64,000 nt of DNA from Cheilinus undulatus (Eukaryota; Chordata; Actinopteri; Labriformes; Labridae), in the NCBI RefSeq assembly GCF_018320785.1, contig NW_024571694.1, positions 1-64,000 of the forward strand. The letters run 5' to 3'. The notes under the pieces are model-generated. The model was not told the DNA's origin, made no database searches, and saw only the letters and a list, made by a program, of their open reading frames with translations. The position numbers and the translations under genes were made by a program. Shown here piece by piece: positions 23,473 to 34,778 of this stretch (positions are counted from its first letter, which is position 1; every line of letters begins with the position of its first letter).

Positions 23473-24039
23473 ATATTATGAGAGACAGTTTATTTACTGA
23501 AATTGAAAGCTAAAGTTCATAGTTTAAAGCTAATGTTAACTAAGAGATGAATAGACACTGAATATTTTAGTTACAGTAATCCATTAGTCATGTTTCAGAA
23601 ATTATTTCTGTTGACTTTAAAGGAAAATGCAAGGAACTACACATATGTTGATAAGTGAGTTTATTACAGGAATTAGTGTGTTAAAGGTGACAGAGTGACA
23701 CAAAAAGGATTTTCCGTTCAAAAGGACTACATGCTAAAGCATGCACAATGTTAAAGGACATTAAGTGTGTTGGAATGGTAGTTATTGCCATATGTGACTT
23801 AATGGACTTGGACAATACAACAAAACAGGAAAAGAAATAGTTATCTATTTATCCTGAACTCATGCTGTTGTGGTCACCAGATGTGTAGTTACTGATATTT
23901 GTATGCTCATATTACTGTTCTATTGATATTCATCTAAAGGTATCTTGAGTCTAAGGTTAAATTTAAAAGCATTTTAATGATGTTTGTTTACTCAAAAGGA
24001 AAATGTTTTGTCAACATTTTATTTTTTTAGTGGGGAGGG
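23473..24039 (+). other. Untranslated 3' region of the Gypsy element
   Basis: AT-rich non-coding sequence lies between the end of the integrase frame and the LTR. It ends in a purine-rich tract suited to priming of plus-strand synthesis. Nothing else is seen in it. Confidence 0.6.
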
Positions 24040-24422
24040 TGTAACGCACTGGAAAAGCTAAGATATAATTCCTTGTTTACCTTTATGTCAGTGTATTAAG
24101 TCTTGCCTACAAAGAGAGAATTCACATTTGAAATACATCTAGTTAGAAATATTTAAGTTAAAGACAGCTAAAAATAGCATTACTGTGATGTTTATATATT
24201 GTCTGTGGAGGAAAAATTGTTTCTGCCGTTCCTTTAAGAAAAAGGACACTGCCCCTTTAAGAGATGTAAACGGAGGGAAGGACGTGATTCTCACGGAGAT
24301 TCTGTGAAAAAGAGCTGAAAACGGCAATAGCTTGTGCTGAACTGTGGGCAAGTTTATGTGAATAAAAGTTGCAAAAAGTGAATCAAAACGTGTCCTGGAG
24401 GATTCATCTGAAGGGTGCAACA
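24040..24422 (+). repeat. 3' LTR of the Gypsy element
   Basis: It starts with TGTAACGC directly after the purine tract and ends with GTGCAACA, i.e. TG...CA. It is 383 bases long. A polyadenylation signal (aataaa) lies at about 24361 and repeated 'cctttaag' boxes near 24230-24265. The boundaries are inferred from the TG/CA ends and the position, since no second LTR is available for comparison. Confidence 0.7.
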
Positions 24423-26000
24423 TTTGCATTTTGCTTTTGACGTGCTGTCATCGTTTCTTGAGAGAGAGAGAGAGAGCATACATCACGCACTTAACAGGAG
24501 GACAAATAGGAGATAAAACCGTTATTTGAGACGCACGAGTCATCTTCTTTTTAACAGTGTGTGTTACGATCATCTTGTTGTGGCATACGTCCTGTGTCTG
24601 AGGTGAAAATTCCAGTCTCTGAAATGTTATAATTTATTATTCATTGAAGTGTTGAGCAAAATGGACTCTTAATAGCTTATATGCAACAACTTATTCACAA
24701 TGAAGGTTCCAATAGACGTGGCTCTGATAAATTAAGAGTTTATAATACAGAGAGCAGTGATGATCCACGTAGACCAGCGGATCATTGCGCAGCTACCGCA
24801 TGTTAGAGTGCTTTTATAAGACAGCAATGATCCATTAAAACACTGAATGGCTCTGTGCTGCTCTATGGTAAACTGAGAAATACTGTCAGACTAGATCAGG
24901 GCTCATCAAGTACATTTGCACTAGGGCCAGATTTAGTCTGGACAAAGACTCTGGGGGCCAGACTTCAAATAAACAAAATTAATAAATATATTGGTCTGAT
25001 TAACATATATTTAGTATTAGTGTTTTCTTTCAAAATGCAGGAAATGTTCAGGCATTACCAGTTAGATCTATCCATGTTATCAATAATGCAGCAGGCCACA
25101 AGCAGACAGGCCTGCCCACAGAATTGTCCCTCTCCTGTTGTGATTTAGCACCAAGATTGACTCATTTTACACCCTTTAACCCATTTTCACTAATTCATTT
25201 GGCCATTTCTTTAACACTTTTTGCCGCTCTTAACACATTTTTGATCATTTTTGCCCCTTTTAATCCAATGTTTGACACTTTTCATCCATTTTGCCACTCT
25301 TAAACCCCTTTCCACTACTTTGCCAGGTTATTTTTGCTATATTTTTTGCCACTTTTATGCAATTTTAAAAAACACTTTTTGCCCCTTTTCGTTACTTCTT
25401 GCAACATTTCTGACACTTTTAACACATTTTGAACCTTATTGACTAATTTTATCATCCTGTTTCTACTCAATATTAATACTGATTGTAGAGACCTTGTTTA
25501 TATTATTCAAGATTAATTTTGAAAATAAGGTTGAATTTTGAAAAAAAAGGTTTTAGGGGGTCCTCCCCCAGAAACCTTTGAGCTTCAAACGCTCTGATTT
25601 CTTATATTGTGGTACGTTTTGCAATAGTTTTTACTAAAAATGAAGTGGCTAAATTAGCTATGAATTGCGGAAAATTCTCAAGTTAATTGTTTCCACATGA
25701 TGGAGTCAATAAGGTCAAACTAAATCATCCTAACACAAAATCAAACCATCTTCTAGAGTCTTAAAGCCACATAATATTTTTCTGTATAAGATTCAAGATA
25801 AATTAGAAATCAACTCCTGTCACACTTTCATAATAGCCAATATTTTAAAGAGTAAAAAATGTTTGTTTTTTTCTATCTGGTTTTAACCTCTCCAGTCTAC
25901 AGTCAGCTCACACTTCAACAGGATCACAGTAAAGGATTGACCCAGGCTAAATCATGAGTAGAAGTTTAATCTCCTCTCTTTTAGATAATATATTATTGTA
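24423..26000. other. Unassigned region with a degenerate short-period repeat
   Basis: No gene is seen. Bases 24890-24960 resemble a dispersed repeat end ('gggccagattt'). Bases 25145-25445 are a degenerate repeat, listed separately. The region ends at the TA target of a Tc1 element. Confidence 0.4.
25145..25445. repeat. Degenerate pyrimidine-rich tandem repeat
   Basis: Imperfect units of about 20-25 bases contain 'ccttttaaccc', 'cactttttgcc' and 'cacattttg' variants, strongly pyrimidine-biased on the + strand. It looks like an old, decayed satellite. Confidence 0.6.
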
Positions 26001-27595
26001 CAGGTACATCTCAAAAATTAGAATATCATGAAAACGTTCAATATTGTTGTCACTCATTTCAGAAAGTGAAACCCATATATTAGACTCATTACACATAGAA
26101 TTAAAAAAATATTTCAAGCCTGTACTTCTTGAAATGTTGATGATTATGGCTTACAGATATGAAAACCGAAAATTCAGTGTCTCAGAAAATTAAAATATAA
26201 GATCAATAAAAAAAGGATATTTTAAACAGAAATGTCAGGCTTCTGAAAAGTATGTACATTTCTATGCCTTCACTATTTGGTTGGGCCTCCTTCAGCATGA
26301 ATTACTGCATCAATGCGGCGTGGCATGGAGGCGATCAGCCTGTGGCACTGCTCAGGTGTAATGGAAGCCCAGGTTGCTTTGATAGCTGCCTTCAGGTCAT
26401 CTGCATTGTTGGGTCTGGTGTCTCTCATCTTCCTCTTGACAATACCCCATAGATTCTCTATGGGGTTCAGGTCAGAATCAAGCACAGTAACACCATGGTC
26501 ATTGAACCAGCTTTTGGTACCTTTGGCAGTGTGGGCAGGTGCCAAGTCCTGCTGGAAAATGAAATCAGCATCTCCATAAAGCTTGTCAGCAGAAGGAAGC
26601 ATGAAGGTCTCTAAAATGTCCTGGTAGATGGCTGCATTGGCTGTGGACTTCAGAAATCACAGTGGACCAACACCAGCAGATGCCATGGCAGCCCAAATCA
26701 TCACTGACTGTGGAAACTTCACACTGGACTTCAAGCAATGTGGATTCTGGTCCTCTCCACTCTTCCTCCAGACTCTGGGACCTTGATTTCCAAATGACAT
26801 GCAAAATGTACTTTCATCTGAAAAGAGGACTTTGGACCACTGAGCAACAGTCCAGTTCTTTTTCTCCACAGCCCAGGTAAGACGCTTCTGACGTTGTTTC
26901 TGGTTCAGGAGTGGATTGACACCAGAAATGCCACATTTGTATCCCCTGTCTAGGATTGGTCTGTGCGTAGAGGCTCTTGATGTGCTGACTCCAGCCTCAG
27001 TCCAGTCCTTGTGAAGCTCCCCCAAATTCTTGAATGGATTTTGCTTGACAATCCTCTCAAGGCTGTGCTTCTCCCTCATGCTGGTGCACCTTTTCCTACC
27101 ACACTTTTTCCTTCCACTCTACTTTCTATGAATGTGCTTGGATACAGCACTCTGTGAACAACCAGCTTCTTTAGCAATGACCTTTTGACCTTTTGTGGCT
27201 TACCCTCCTTGTGGAGGGTGTCAGTGACTGTCTTCTGGACATCTGTCCAGTCTGCAGTCTTCCCCATGATTGTGTAGCCTACTGACCCAGACTGAGAGAC
27301 CATTTAAAGGCTCAGGAAACCTTTGCAGGTGTTTGGAGTTCATTAGCTGATTAGGGTGTGACACCATGACTTTACAATATTGAACGTTTTCACAATATTC
27401 TAATTTTCTGAGACACTGAATTTTGGGTTTTCATTATCTATAAGCCATAATCATCAACATTTCCAGAAATAAAGGCTTGAAATATTTCACTCTATGTGTA
27501 ATGAGTCTACATAATATACGGGTTTCACTTTCTGAAATGAGTGACAAAAAATATTGAACTTTTTTATGATATTCTCATTTTTTGAGATGTACCTG
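26001..27595 (-). mobile_element. Tc1-like transposon A
   Basis: Terminal inverted repeats of about 200 bases run from 'caggtacatctc' (26001) and to 'gagatgtacctg' (27595). A TA dinucleotide precedes the left end. A broken transposase lies on the minus strand between the repeats. The element is closely related to Tc1-like B at 28610-29826, which lies in the opposite orientation about 1 kb away. Confidence 0.9.
26273..27303 (-). pseudogene. Tc1-like transposase A, frameshifted
   Basis: Pieces run down the minus strand: N-terminal helix-turn-helix region (27076-27303, MGKTADWTDVQKTV), middle (26657-27079) with the first catalytic aspartate in LFSDEST, and C-terminal part (26273-26602) with QQDLAPAHT and NPIENLWG, supplying the second aspartate and the glutamate. 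The DDE triad is therefore retained, but frame changes near 27078 and between 26603 and 26657 interrupt translation. Confidence 0.85.
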
Positions 27596-28436
27596 GATAT
27601 GGTTCATGTCTGACTAAAGTTCTTTAATCACAGATTAAACCAAATGTTGAAAGGCGAAGACTTTTGTTCAAAATTACATTAGACTTATTTTTTCCTGTTT
27701 GTTTTCTGAGTGAGAGATTTTTCCCCTAAAAACAGGAGTGAGACTGTATTTAACATCTCTGCTATGCTCAGTGAGTGTGTGACAGACTGACACAGAGTCA
27801 GCAGTGTCACTGAGCACACAAAGGTTTCAGGATGAGATAACTGTTTATCAAACATGCTCAGGACTCAGAGGAAAACTTTACGAAAGGAGTGTTGCCTGAA
27901 ACGTGGAGGATGCATATTTATTTTCTCAGTTATAATAATCTAAAATCTAACTGAATCATGTGATGGACATGTCTGTGTTTTTAGTTTTAAAGAGTGGTGA
28001 GTCTGACTGAAACGGCACAGACATAACAGAGGAGCGAGTTGCTCTGAGACCAAAAAAGTTCGGGGCTTTCATGAAAACATCCGGGGCTAAAGCACATGTA
28101 GCCACCCCCTAACTCTGCCGATGGGCTTGGCATGATATGGCTAAGTGATAACAAAGTACCAGTACGGACCGAAACATTGAGAGCTCCTGGTGAGTTTATA
28201 AACTCAAATTACTCAAAATGCAGATATCTATACATATCAGAGATACAAATATCTATCCAATAAGATAAACTTGTCTGATGATGCAGGGTTCCTTTTATGG
28301 TTGAAAAAGATAGTTTTCATTATTTCATGATGCTGCTACCTCATAAACACACACATGCTAAAATAACATCAACAGCAAATTTTATAGGTTTGATGTTAAG
28401 TTTTTCTGCATCAACAACCTTTTTTTGTCTCTACAG
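27596..28436. other. Region upstream of the GIMAP start exon
   Basis: No gene is seen. It should contain the promoter and 5' untranslated exon of the gene that starts at 28508, but no TATA box or first donor could be assigned. It ends with a pyrimidine tract and 'ctacag' (28431-28436), a plausible splice acceptor. Confidence 0.4.
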
Positions 28437-28526
28437 AGAGTTGATTGTTGCCTTTTCAAACCCAGTTGATCGTTTCCAGTTAAGGCTCTGATGTTTCCAG
28501 AGAAAACATGACGTCTACAGCAGAGG
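28437..28526 (+). CDS. GIMAP gene B, start exon (coding part 28508-28526)
   Basis: This short exon is proposed from splice signals. An acceptor (tttttttgtctctacag) ends at 28436. The ATG at 28508 has A at -3 and opens MTSTAEG. A strong donor (gtgagt) begins at 28527, leaving a phase-1 end. The next proposed exon at 32175 starts with the two bases needed to complete the codon. Short start exons like this are usual in GIMAP genes. A Tc1-like element was inserted 84 bases downstream. Inference from splice phase; a transcript would decide it. Confidence 0.55.
28491..28511 (+). promoter_or_regulatory. Six-codon upstream reading frame overlapping the start codon
   Basis: An ATG at 28491 opens the short frame MFPEKT and ends with TGA at 28509-28511, overlapping the proposed GIMAP ATG (28508-28510) as ATGA. 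Such an overlap could lower or couple initiation at the main start. Seen in sequence; the function is inference. Confidence 0.4.
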
Positions 28527-28609
28527 GTGAGTAGTACTACACTTGGACTGGAGCTACAACAAGAATTTTTTTGATTTTTCTCAAAACAAACCGTCTTCTT
28601 GACAGATGA

Positions 28610-29826
28610 CCTGTACATCTCAAAAAATGAGAATATCGCGAAAAAGTTCAATATTTTTTGTCACTCATTTCAGAAAGTAAAACCCGTATATTATATAGAC
28701 TCATTACACATAGAGTGAAATATTTCAAGCCTTTATTTCTGGAAATGTTGATGATTATGGCTTATAGATAATGAAAACCCAAAATTCAGTGTCTCAGAAA
28801 ATTAGAATATTGTGAAAACGTTCAATATTGTAAAGTCATGGTGTCACACCTTAATCAGCTAATGAACTCCAAACACCTGCAAAGGTTTCCTGGGCCTTTA
28901 AATGGTCTCTCAGTCTGGGTCAGTAGGCTACACAATCATGGGGAAGACTGCAGACTGGACAGATGTCCAGAAGACAGTCACTGACACCCTCCACAAGGAG
29001 GGTAAGCCACAAAAGGTCAAAAGGTCATTGCTAAAGAAGATGGTTGTTCACAGAGTGCTGTATCCAAGCACATTCATAGAAAGTAGAGTGGAAGGAAAAA
29101 GTGTGGTAGGAAAAGGTGCACCAGCATGAGGGAGAAGCACAGCCTTGAGAGGATTGTCAAGCAAAATCCATTCAAGAATTTGGGGGAGCTTCACAAGGAC
29201 TGGACTGAGGCTGGAGTCAGCGCATCAAGAGCCACTACGCACAGACCAATCCTAGACAGGGGATACAAATGTGGCTGCCATGGCATCTGCTGGTGTTGGT
29301 CCACTGTGATTTCTGAAGTCCACAGTCAATGCAGCCATCTACCAGGACATTTCAGAGACCTTCATGCTTCCTTCTGCTGACAAGCTTTATGGAGATGCTG
29401 ATTTCATTTTCCAGCTGGACTCGGCACCTGCCCACACTGCCAAAGGTACCAAAAGCTGGTTCAATGACCATGGTGTTACTGTGCTTGATTCTGACCTGAA
29501 CCCCATAGAGAATCTATGGGGTATTGTCAAGAGGAAGATGAGAGACACCAGACCCAACAATGCAGATGACCTGAAGGCAGCTATCAAAGCAACCTGGGCT
29601 TCAGTTACACCTGAGCAGTGCCACAGGCTGATCGCCTCCATGCCATGCCGCATTGATGCAGTAATTCATGCAAGAAGGAGGCCCAACCAAGTATTGAAGG
29701 CACAGAAATGAACATACTTTTCAGAAGCCTGACATTTCTATTTAAAATATCCCTTTTATTGATCTTATATCCTAATTTTCTAAGACACTGAATTTTGGTT
29801 TTTATCATTTGTAAGCCATAATCATC
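28610..29826 (+). mobile_element. Tc1-like transposon B, internally deleted and 3'-truncated
   Basis: The left inverted repeat starts near 28610 ('ctgtacatctc'). The transposase remnant reads on the + strand: 28902-29129, 29126-29380 and 29364-29711. Compared with element A, about 250 bases are missing at 29273 (GYKCG is followed directly by CHGICWCW), removing the first catalytic aspartate. The right inverted repeat stops at 29826, where an 18-base G run begins. It lies in the first intron of the proposed GIMAP gene B. Confidence 0.88.
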
Positions 29827-29844
29827 GGGGGGGGGGGGGGGGGG
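29827..29844. repeat. Run of 18 G
   Basis: An uninterrupted G homopolymer replaces the outer part of the Tc1-like B right inverted repeat. It may be a real tract or a place where the assembly lost sequence. Confidence 0.9.
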
Positions 29845-29984
29845 TTTGGCTGCAGCCCTACAGACCTCTTATCTCCCATAGACATATTTATAGGCGGATT
29901 CCAAGTCATTTGATTAACAGTCGTCAGCCTTTGCTCAAACTGAAGGTAGTTTCTGATCCACCATCTTAAAGACCGCCCCAAAGA
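29845..29984. other. Short non-coding stretch
   Basis: Nothing recognisable is seen between the G run and the following LINE fragment. Confidence 0.4.
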
Positions 29985-31965
29985 CTTTTTTTATAAAATG
30001 AATATTCAATTACAAACATTTGGCATCAGAAAAACAACAAACAACATCAACAGCAAGGCACAGTCATGAAAAAGTACAGTAATGACAGGATAAAACAACA
30101 AGAATAAGAACTGAAACAAATAATTAGGATGATTAAAAAATAACAAAGAAAGAACAAAACAAAATTAATAAATGAATAAAAAATAAATAAGAAAATATAA
30201 AATTCAAGTATATTCTTGTCCAGAGTTTACTAGAGGTCATCATATATTTTCAGTTCATCATAAGCACTGAGAGGAGACATTGCAAGCTTTTCTTTCATCA
30301 GTTTTGAGGCATCAAGGTGATTGTCCAGAAGACTTCTTCTAAGGACAGTGAAGAAGGGTTTCATTTTCTTCCATTTACATGTGTGGATGAAAAATTTTTC
30401 CAGGAGTATCAGATTGTTCATCATTCAGTCACTTTGGTTTTCCTTTAAATGTATACCAAAGACAACACTGTCTCTTGTGAGAGGATCCAGTGATGAGATC
30501 TTGGTCAATATCCAGTCCTGTAGATCCTCCCAAAATGTTTTTGATTACACACAGTAGAAAAATAGATGTTCTGTTGTTTCAGTGTCCCTGTTACAGAAGA
30601 TGTTGTTTTTATTATCAATATTAAATCTTATTCTTAACAGTTCATTGGATGGATAAATCTTATTGAGAATTTTAAAATGCACTTCTTTTGTTTTAGGACT
30701 TAAAAGATATTTGATATAGTTTGTTCTCCATTTTTTAACATCTGATTCTGAAAACAGCTGTTTAATGGAGTTTCTGTTTGGTTTCACTGGGATCAGTGTA
30801 TCAGTGATATAGTTTCATACCTTTTTGTTCATTTTCATTCCAGTCTGGAAGTCATGATCATTTATTTTAAGTGGAGGTAGATTTATAATACATGACTGTT
30901 TGTCAATATTTTGTATTAAAAGTTTGACTGAATTGGGTATTGCTTTGATTTCTTTGTCAAATTCAGAACAAGTTAAAAGCTTTCATAAGATAACCAGAGT
31001 CCCTGGTCATCAGATAAATGAGTTACTGACCAGATATTTTTATCCATCCAGTGTTGTAAGTACAGGGATTTTCTTTTGCACAGTATGTATCTGTTGTTCC
31101 AAATAGGGGTCTGATGTGGAGAAAAGTTGTGTGTGTATGAGTTTCCAGCATAATAGTTCCTGTTTGTGAAAATGAGACAGCTTGACCGGCAGTTTTTCAA
31201 CTTGGAAGTCACATTTAAGGACAAACTCTATACCACCTAGTTTTTTGAAAAGACCTTTAGGGAGGCAATACCAGATAGAATTTTGGTTAAGCAAAAATGA
31301 TTTTAACCAATTTAAATTTAACATAGCATTTAGGCATTTTAAAATCGATCGCCTGCAGGCCACCATCTTCATAGCTTTTAGCTAGCTCTGACTTCTTCAT
31401 GTAATGAACTCTGTTTTTCCAGATGAAATTAAAGTGCAGTTGGTTAATGGCTTTTATAAATTTGTTGAGAATAGCCATTGAATATGCAGGATAAATGCAT
31501 CTTACTAAGGATTCCCTTTCAGTGAGGTATAGTATGTCCTACCAAAAACTGTCAGATCTCTTTGTAACCACATGTTCAGTTTGGATTTGCATTCATCAGT
31601 TTTTTCTGTAATGTTTAGGGTTTCACTCATTACTTTATCTTTTGTTACATGAACTCCAAGATATTCACTGAAGATTTGATAGGATTGTTACAGGCTTCTG
31701 TAAGGTTAAAGTCATGAATGGCCATTGGTTCACATTTACTGTGATTCAGTTTTAAGCCTAAAGCTTTAGAGAACTTTTCAAATGACTCAAAGATTTTAGG
31801 AATCTAATCTAGATTTTTCAAAAAGATTGTGGAGTCATCAGCTAAATGGCTAACAACTAATTGGTTTCCACTAATGTTCAATTTCTCAGTGTCTGAATTC
31901 TTAATTAGCACTGCTAATAATTCTGCTGGCAGAATGAATTGGAATGGGGAGATGTTGCAACAAAG
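29985..31965 (-). mobile_element. L1/Tx1-like LINE fragment, 5'-truncated
   Basis: On the minus strand, about 31960 to 31780 encodes the RT palm (SPFQFILPAELLAVLI, then HLADDSTIFLKNLD). Later pieces are the thumb and connection (LHFNFIWKNRVHYMKK, SYEDGGLQAIDFKMP) at 31478-31287. The C-terminal cysteine-histidine region (CNRDTETTEHLFFYC) lies at about 30600-30550. Several stops and frame changes interrupt it. It stands in the first intron of the proposed gene B and is unrelated in sequence to the full L1 at 37668-43300. Clade by motif style only. Confidence 0.75.
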
Positions 31966-32174
31966 AAAAAATAAATAAATAACAGCAAAGAAAAATGAAC
32001 TTTTTGTTATATTCTATTTTTCCTAACCCCAACCTTTATTTAGATGCACCTGTCTATGTGCATTTACATATATTATATTTTTCAAGATGTCAAATTTATA
32101 AAAATAAGTTTGACTGTATTGATATTAAAGACCATAATCACTCATAATTACATTCACCTGTTTTCCAATCATAG

Positions 32175-32228
32175 GTGGCCTGTTTCCTCTGAGGCGCAGT
32201 CGCAGTCTTAACTGGCTGCCACCATTCA
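32175..32228 (+). CDS. GIMAP gene B, second coding exon
   Basis: A 54-base exon lies between the acceptor 'caatcatag' (ends 32174) and the donor 'gtgagt' (starts 32229). In phase 1 it reads GLFPLRRSRSLNWLPPF, an arginine/serine-rich leader. Its last base A joins TG at the start of exon 43380 to make an ATG codon ahead of SELRVVLLG. I associate this type of leader with multi-domain fish GIMAP proteins, but no comparison was run. The neighbouring exons are 3.6 kb upstream and 11 kb downstream. Confidence 0.6.
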
Positions 32229-32475
32229 GTGAGTGAGACTTTCTTCGTGTGATGTGTCAATCTGTGTTATCAGTATTTTGTCAGTAATATCTGTAATTAG
32301 AGGAGATGAATGTTAACCAGTTTTAAGAATAACTGCATTAAAATGTCTTCATGGTTAGTTAAACAGATTAAATTGTGATTTTACTAAACTGTTTATAATT
32401 ACAGAACATATTTTACTGTTTATATAAACAAAACATGCATATCGCTCTGTGCTGCTAATTTTGTAGGGTTGTTAC
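32229..32475 (+). other. Intron start after exon 32175-32228
   Basis: AT-rich intron sequence up to the 8-bp target of the hAT-like composite. Nothing else is seen. Confidence 0.5.
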
Positions 32476-33408
32476 TAGAGATGTTCCAAAACTGTTTTTT
32501 CCTGATACAGATTCTTATAACAAGGTGTTGAGTATCGGCCGATACCCAGTACTGATCTGATACCAGTGTAGACTTTCTGGTCTGACTGTGCAGTCTAGCA
32601 AATTATTTTAGACCTATATTTGACTCAGAACATGGATCAACAAATAGAATCATAATGTACAGCATCTCTGTGAACCTGATTTTTTTTCTGCTGATAATTG
32701 AATTTTACTGCTAAACATCAAAATAATAATACAGGGGGCTGCATCTCAGGCTCTCCCTCTCCATTATGCTCCATTCAGGTAGCATGATGTGATTACTGAA
32801 CAGCCTGCCATTGGCTGACAGACCCTCACACAGGGAAAACAATATGACGGTTAGCATTCAAGCTACCGGTAATAAATGGGTTATCAGGTTTACTGGTGTG
32901 GATTTAATCATTAAAGTCCCCAAAAGTCACACGAGTTCCAGGCTCGCTAAAAAAGATGCTGCCACAAGGGATTCAAAGGCATCAATAGCATCAATGGGAC
33001 AGCACAACAGCTAGCTTCAAGAGGAAAAACAAGTAAGGGACAATGATCTATGGTTCAAAAGTTATTTAACTTTTGATAAACTGTGTCACTTCTTGTTGTG
33101 TATGACAGCGCCGGTCTGGAAGGCATTTTAACGATCACATTTAGAGAAAAACTGTCAGGCAGCCTCCATTCTTTGCTGCTGCAGTGGATCCTTTGGTTCT
33201 TCTTTGCTGCTCTAAAAATGGTAGCTTGTGCATTGTTTTTTTTTTTCTGGCAGCGATGAAGAATTTATTTTATAACGCTAAGAATAAGATTAAGCGTTCA
33301 TGTCAGTTGAAGGGGTATCCCAATTCTCTTTTGAATCCAGGGGTAAGGGCCATGAGCTACATAACCCTGAAACAAAGATTTTCCAGGACCATCCTTGAAA
33401 CCAAGGGG

Positions 33409-34659
33409 TAGGGCTGGGTTCAAAAGATCGATTCTCCGATTAAGATCGATTCTTTTTTAAAAATCCAATATCGATCCATAAAATCCAAAGATCGATCTTT
33501 TAATATGTGCCTTTTTTCCTCTCCTGTCGGCTCCTCACACTACCAGTCTCAGACTTACGTCACTCACGCAGCCTGAAAGTTGATCAGCACTCGCTTCTAA
33601 AAACGTTTAGACTCTAATTCAAGGTTTAAATCTCACGCACAAAATCTGGGCGCGTTATTAATACGAGCTGCATATCTCTTTCTCAAACGTAAACGCTGCT
33701 GCTACAGACCGGGCAGACTCAATAGTGATCAGACACAATAGTGATCATCTGGGATGCTACATTTAAGAGGAGCAAACCCCGACTGATTTGTGAAACCCCC
33801 GTATGCGCTGCTCCATACAGTGTGCTTAATTTTACGACCCCCTATTCCTCCGTTTCACGCGCAAATAACGCACGACCCCGTTGTTTACAGCACAGAAATG
33901 ACGGAGCGCTCAGTCATTTAGAAAGATATGAGTAAAAAACTCGCATCTCATGTAGATTTTCTATATAATTTAACATTCACAATAACATACAATGTACATA
34001 ATATGCTAGATAACATGATGCATATTTCTTTTTATAAGCATTGTGGGTCTTTACATTAAAGAGCATAGGTGTGTGTCTATAGAACACACCTCACAGACAG
34101 CAGACAAACATTTCAGTACTATATCTGAAAATGTGACTATTACTACTAGTAATATTTTTTAGTAAAATAATTAGGCTAGTTAAAAATAATTAATCAAATG
34201 TACTTATTTTTATTCTTTAACAAGAGTTTCAACTTGGACATGCAATAAGTGACTTAACTCTGTAAAAACAAACATGATGGAGCCTGGCAGCTCTACTCCA
34301 CTGAAGGTACCTCCAAACTTGATTGCAATTTGGATTTAAACACTACAAAGACAGAGGTAAACTGAACAAAAAAGACCATTTCCAGGATGTACCAGATGGA
34401 GGTAAAATAGTGATGAAAATACTAATAGTTTAGGGTCAATTTTTGATGCAAACCCTGAAATTTGTAATAATGTGCCTAATTGGAACATTCTTTATGCTAT
34501 TTCCAAATAAAGTTCTCTGAGAATCTCTTAAATGTAGAAGCAACATGGGACTTTTTACTAAAATATCTCGACATGAATCGATACTGAATCAAATCGAATT
34601 GGGGCCTTGAGAAACGGAATCTAATCAATTCAGGAAACCAGTGGCAATACCCAGCCCTA
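33409..34659. mobile_element. Nested hAT-like non-autonomous element 1
   Basis: Inverted ends TAGGGCTGGG (33409) and CCCAGCCCTA (34659) are flanked by ccaagggg (33401-33408) and ccaaggga (34660-34667), an 8-bp duplication with one mismatch. 'gatcgattct'-type repeats lie inside the left end. No coding capacity was recognised. Confidence 0.8.
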
Positions 34660-34778
34660 CCAAGGGATATGATGAATTTCCCACCATGCACTGCATTCAC
34701 TTGCAAATGGCACAATGGACTACGAAGGAGGCGTGTAAATGTAAATATTTTTGGCACTCCTAAATGATTACATCAAAT

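Larger units (their letters stand above)
18498..24422 (+). mobile_element. Decayed Ty3/Gypsy-type LTR retrotransposon lacking a visible 5' LTR
   Basis: In order on the + strand: gag-like region, CCHC knuckle, aspartic protease, reverse-transcriptase start, C-terminal RNase H remainder, integrase zinc-binding and catalytic core, then a purine-rich tract (tggggaggg, 24031-24039) and a 3' LTR. This is the gene order of Ty3/Gypsy elements. No second copy of the LTR sequence was found upstream, so the element is 5'-truncated or its first LTR was lost. Frameshifts, stops and a large internal deletion make it inactive. Confidence 0.88.

Noticed and set aside
27870..27890. Interferon-response-like motif upstream of the GIMAP start exon
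   Set aside because: GAAA-type halves occur but with the wrong spacing, so the consensus is not met.
26273..29711. Transposase frames as host genes
   Set aside because: They are bounded by terminal inverted repeats and carry Tc1-type catalytic motifs with frame breaks.
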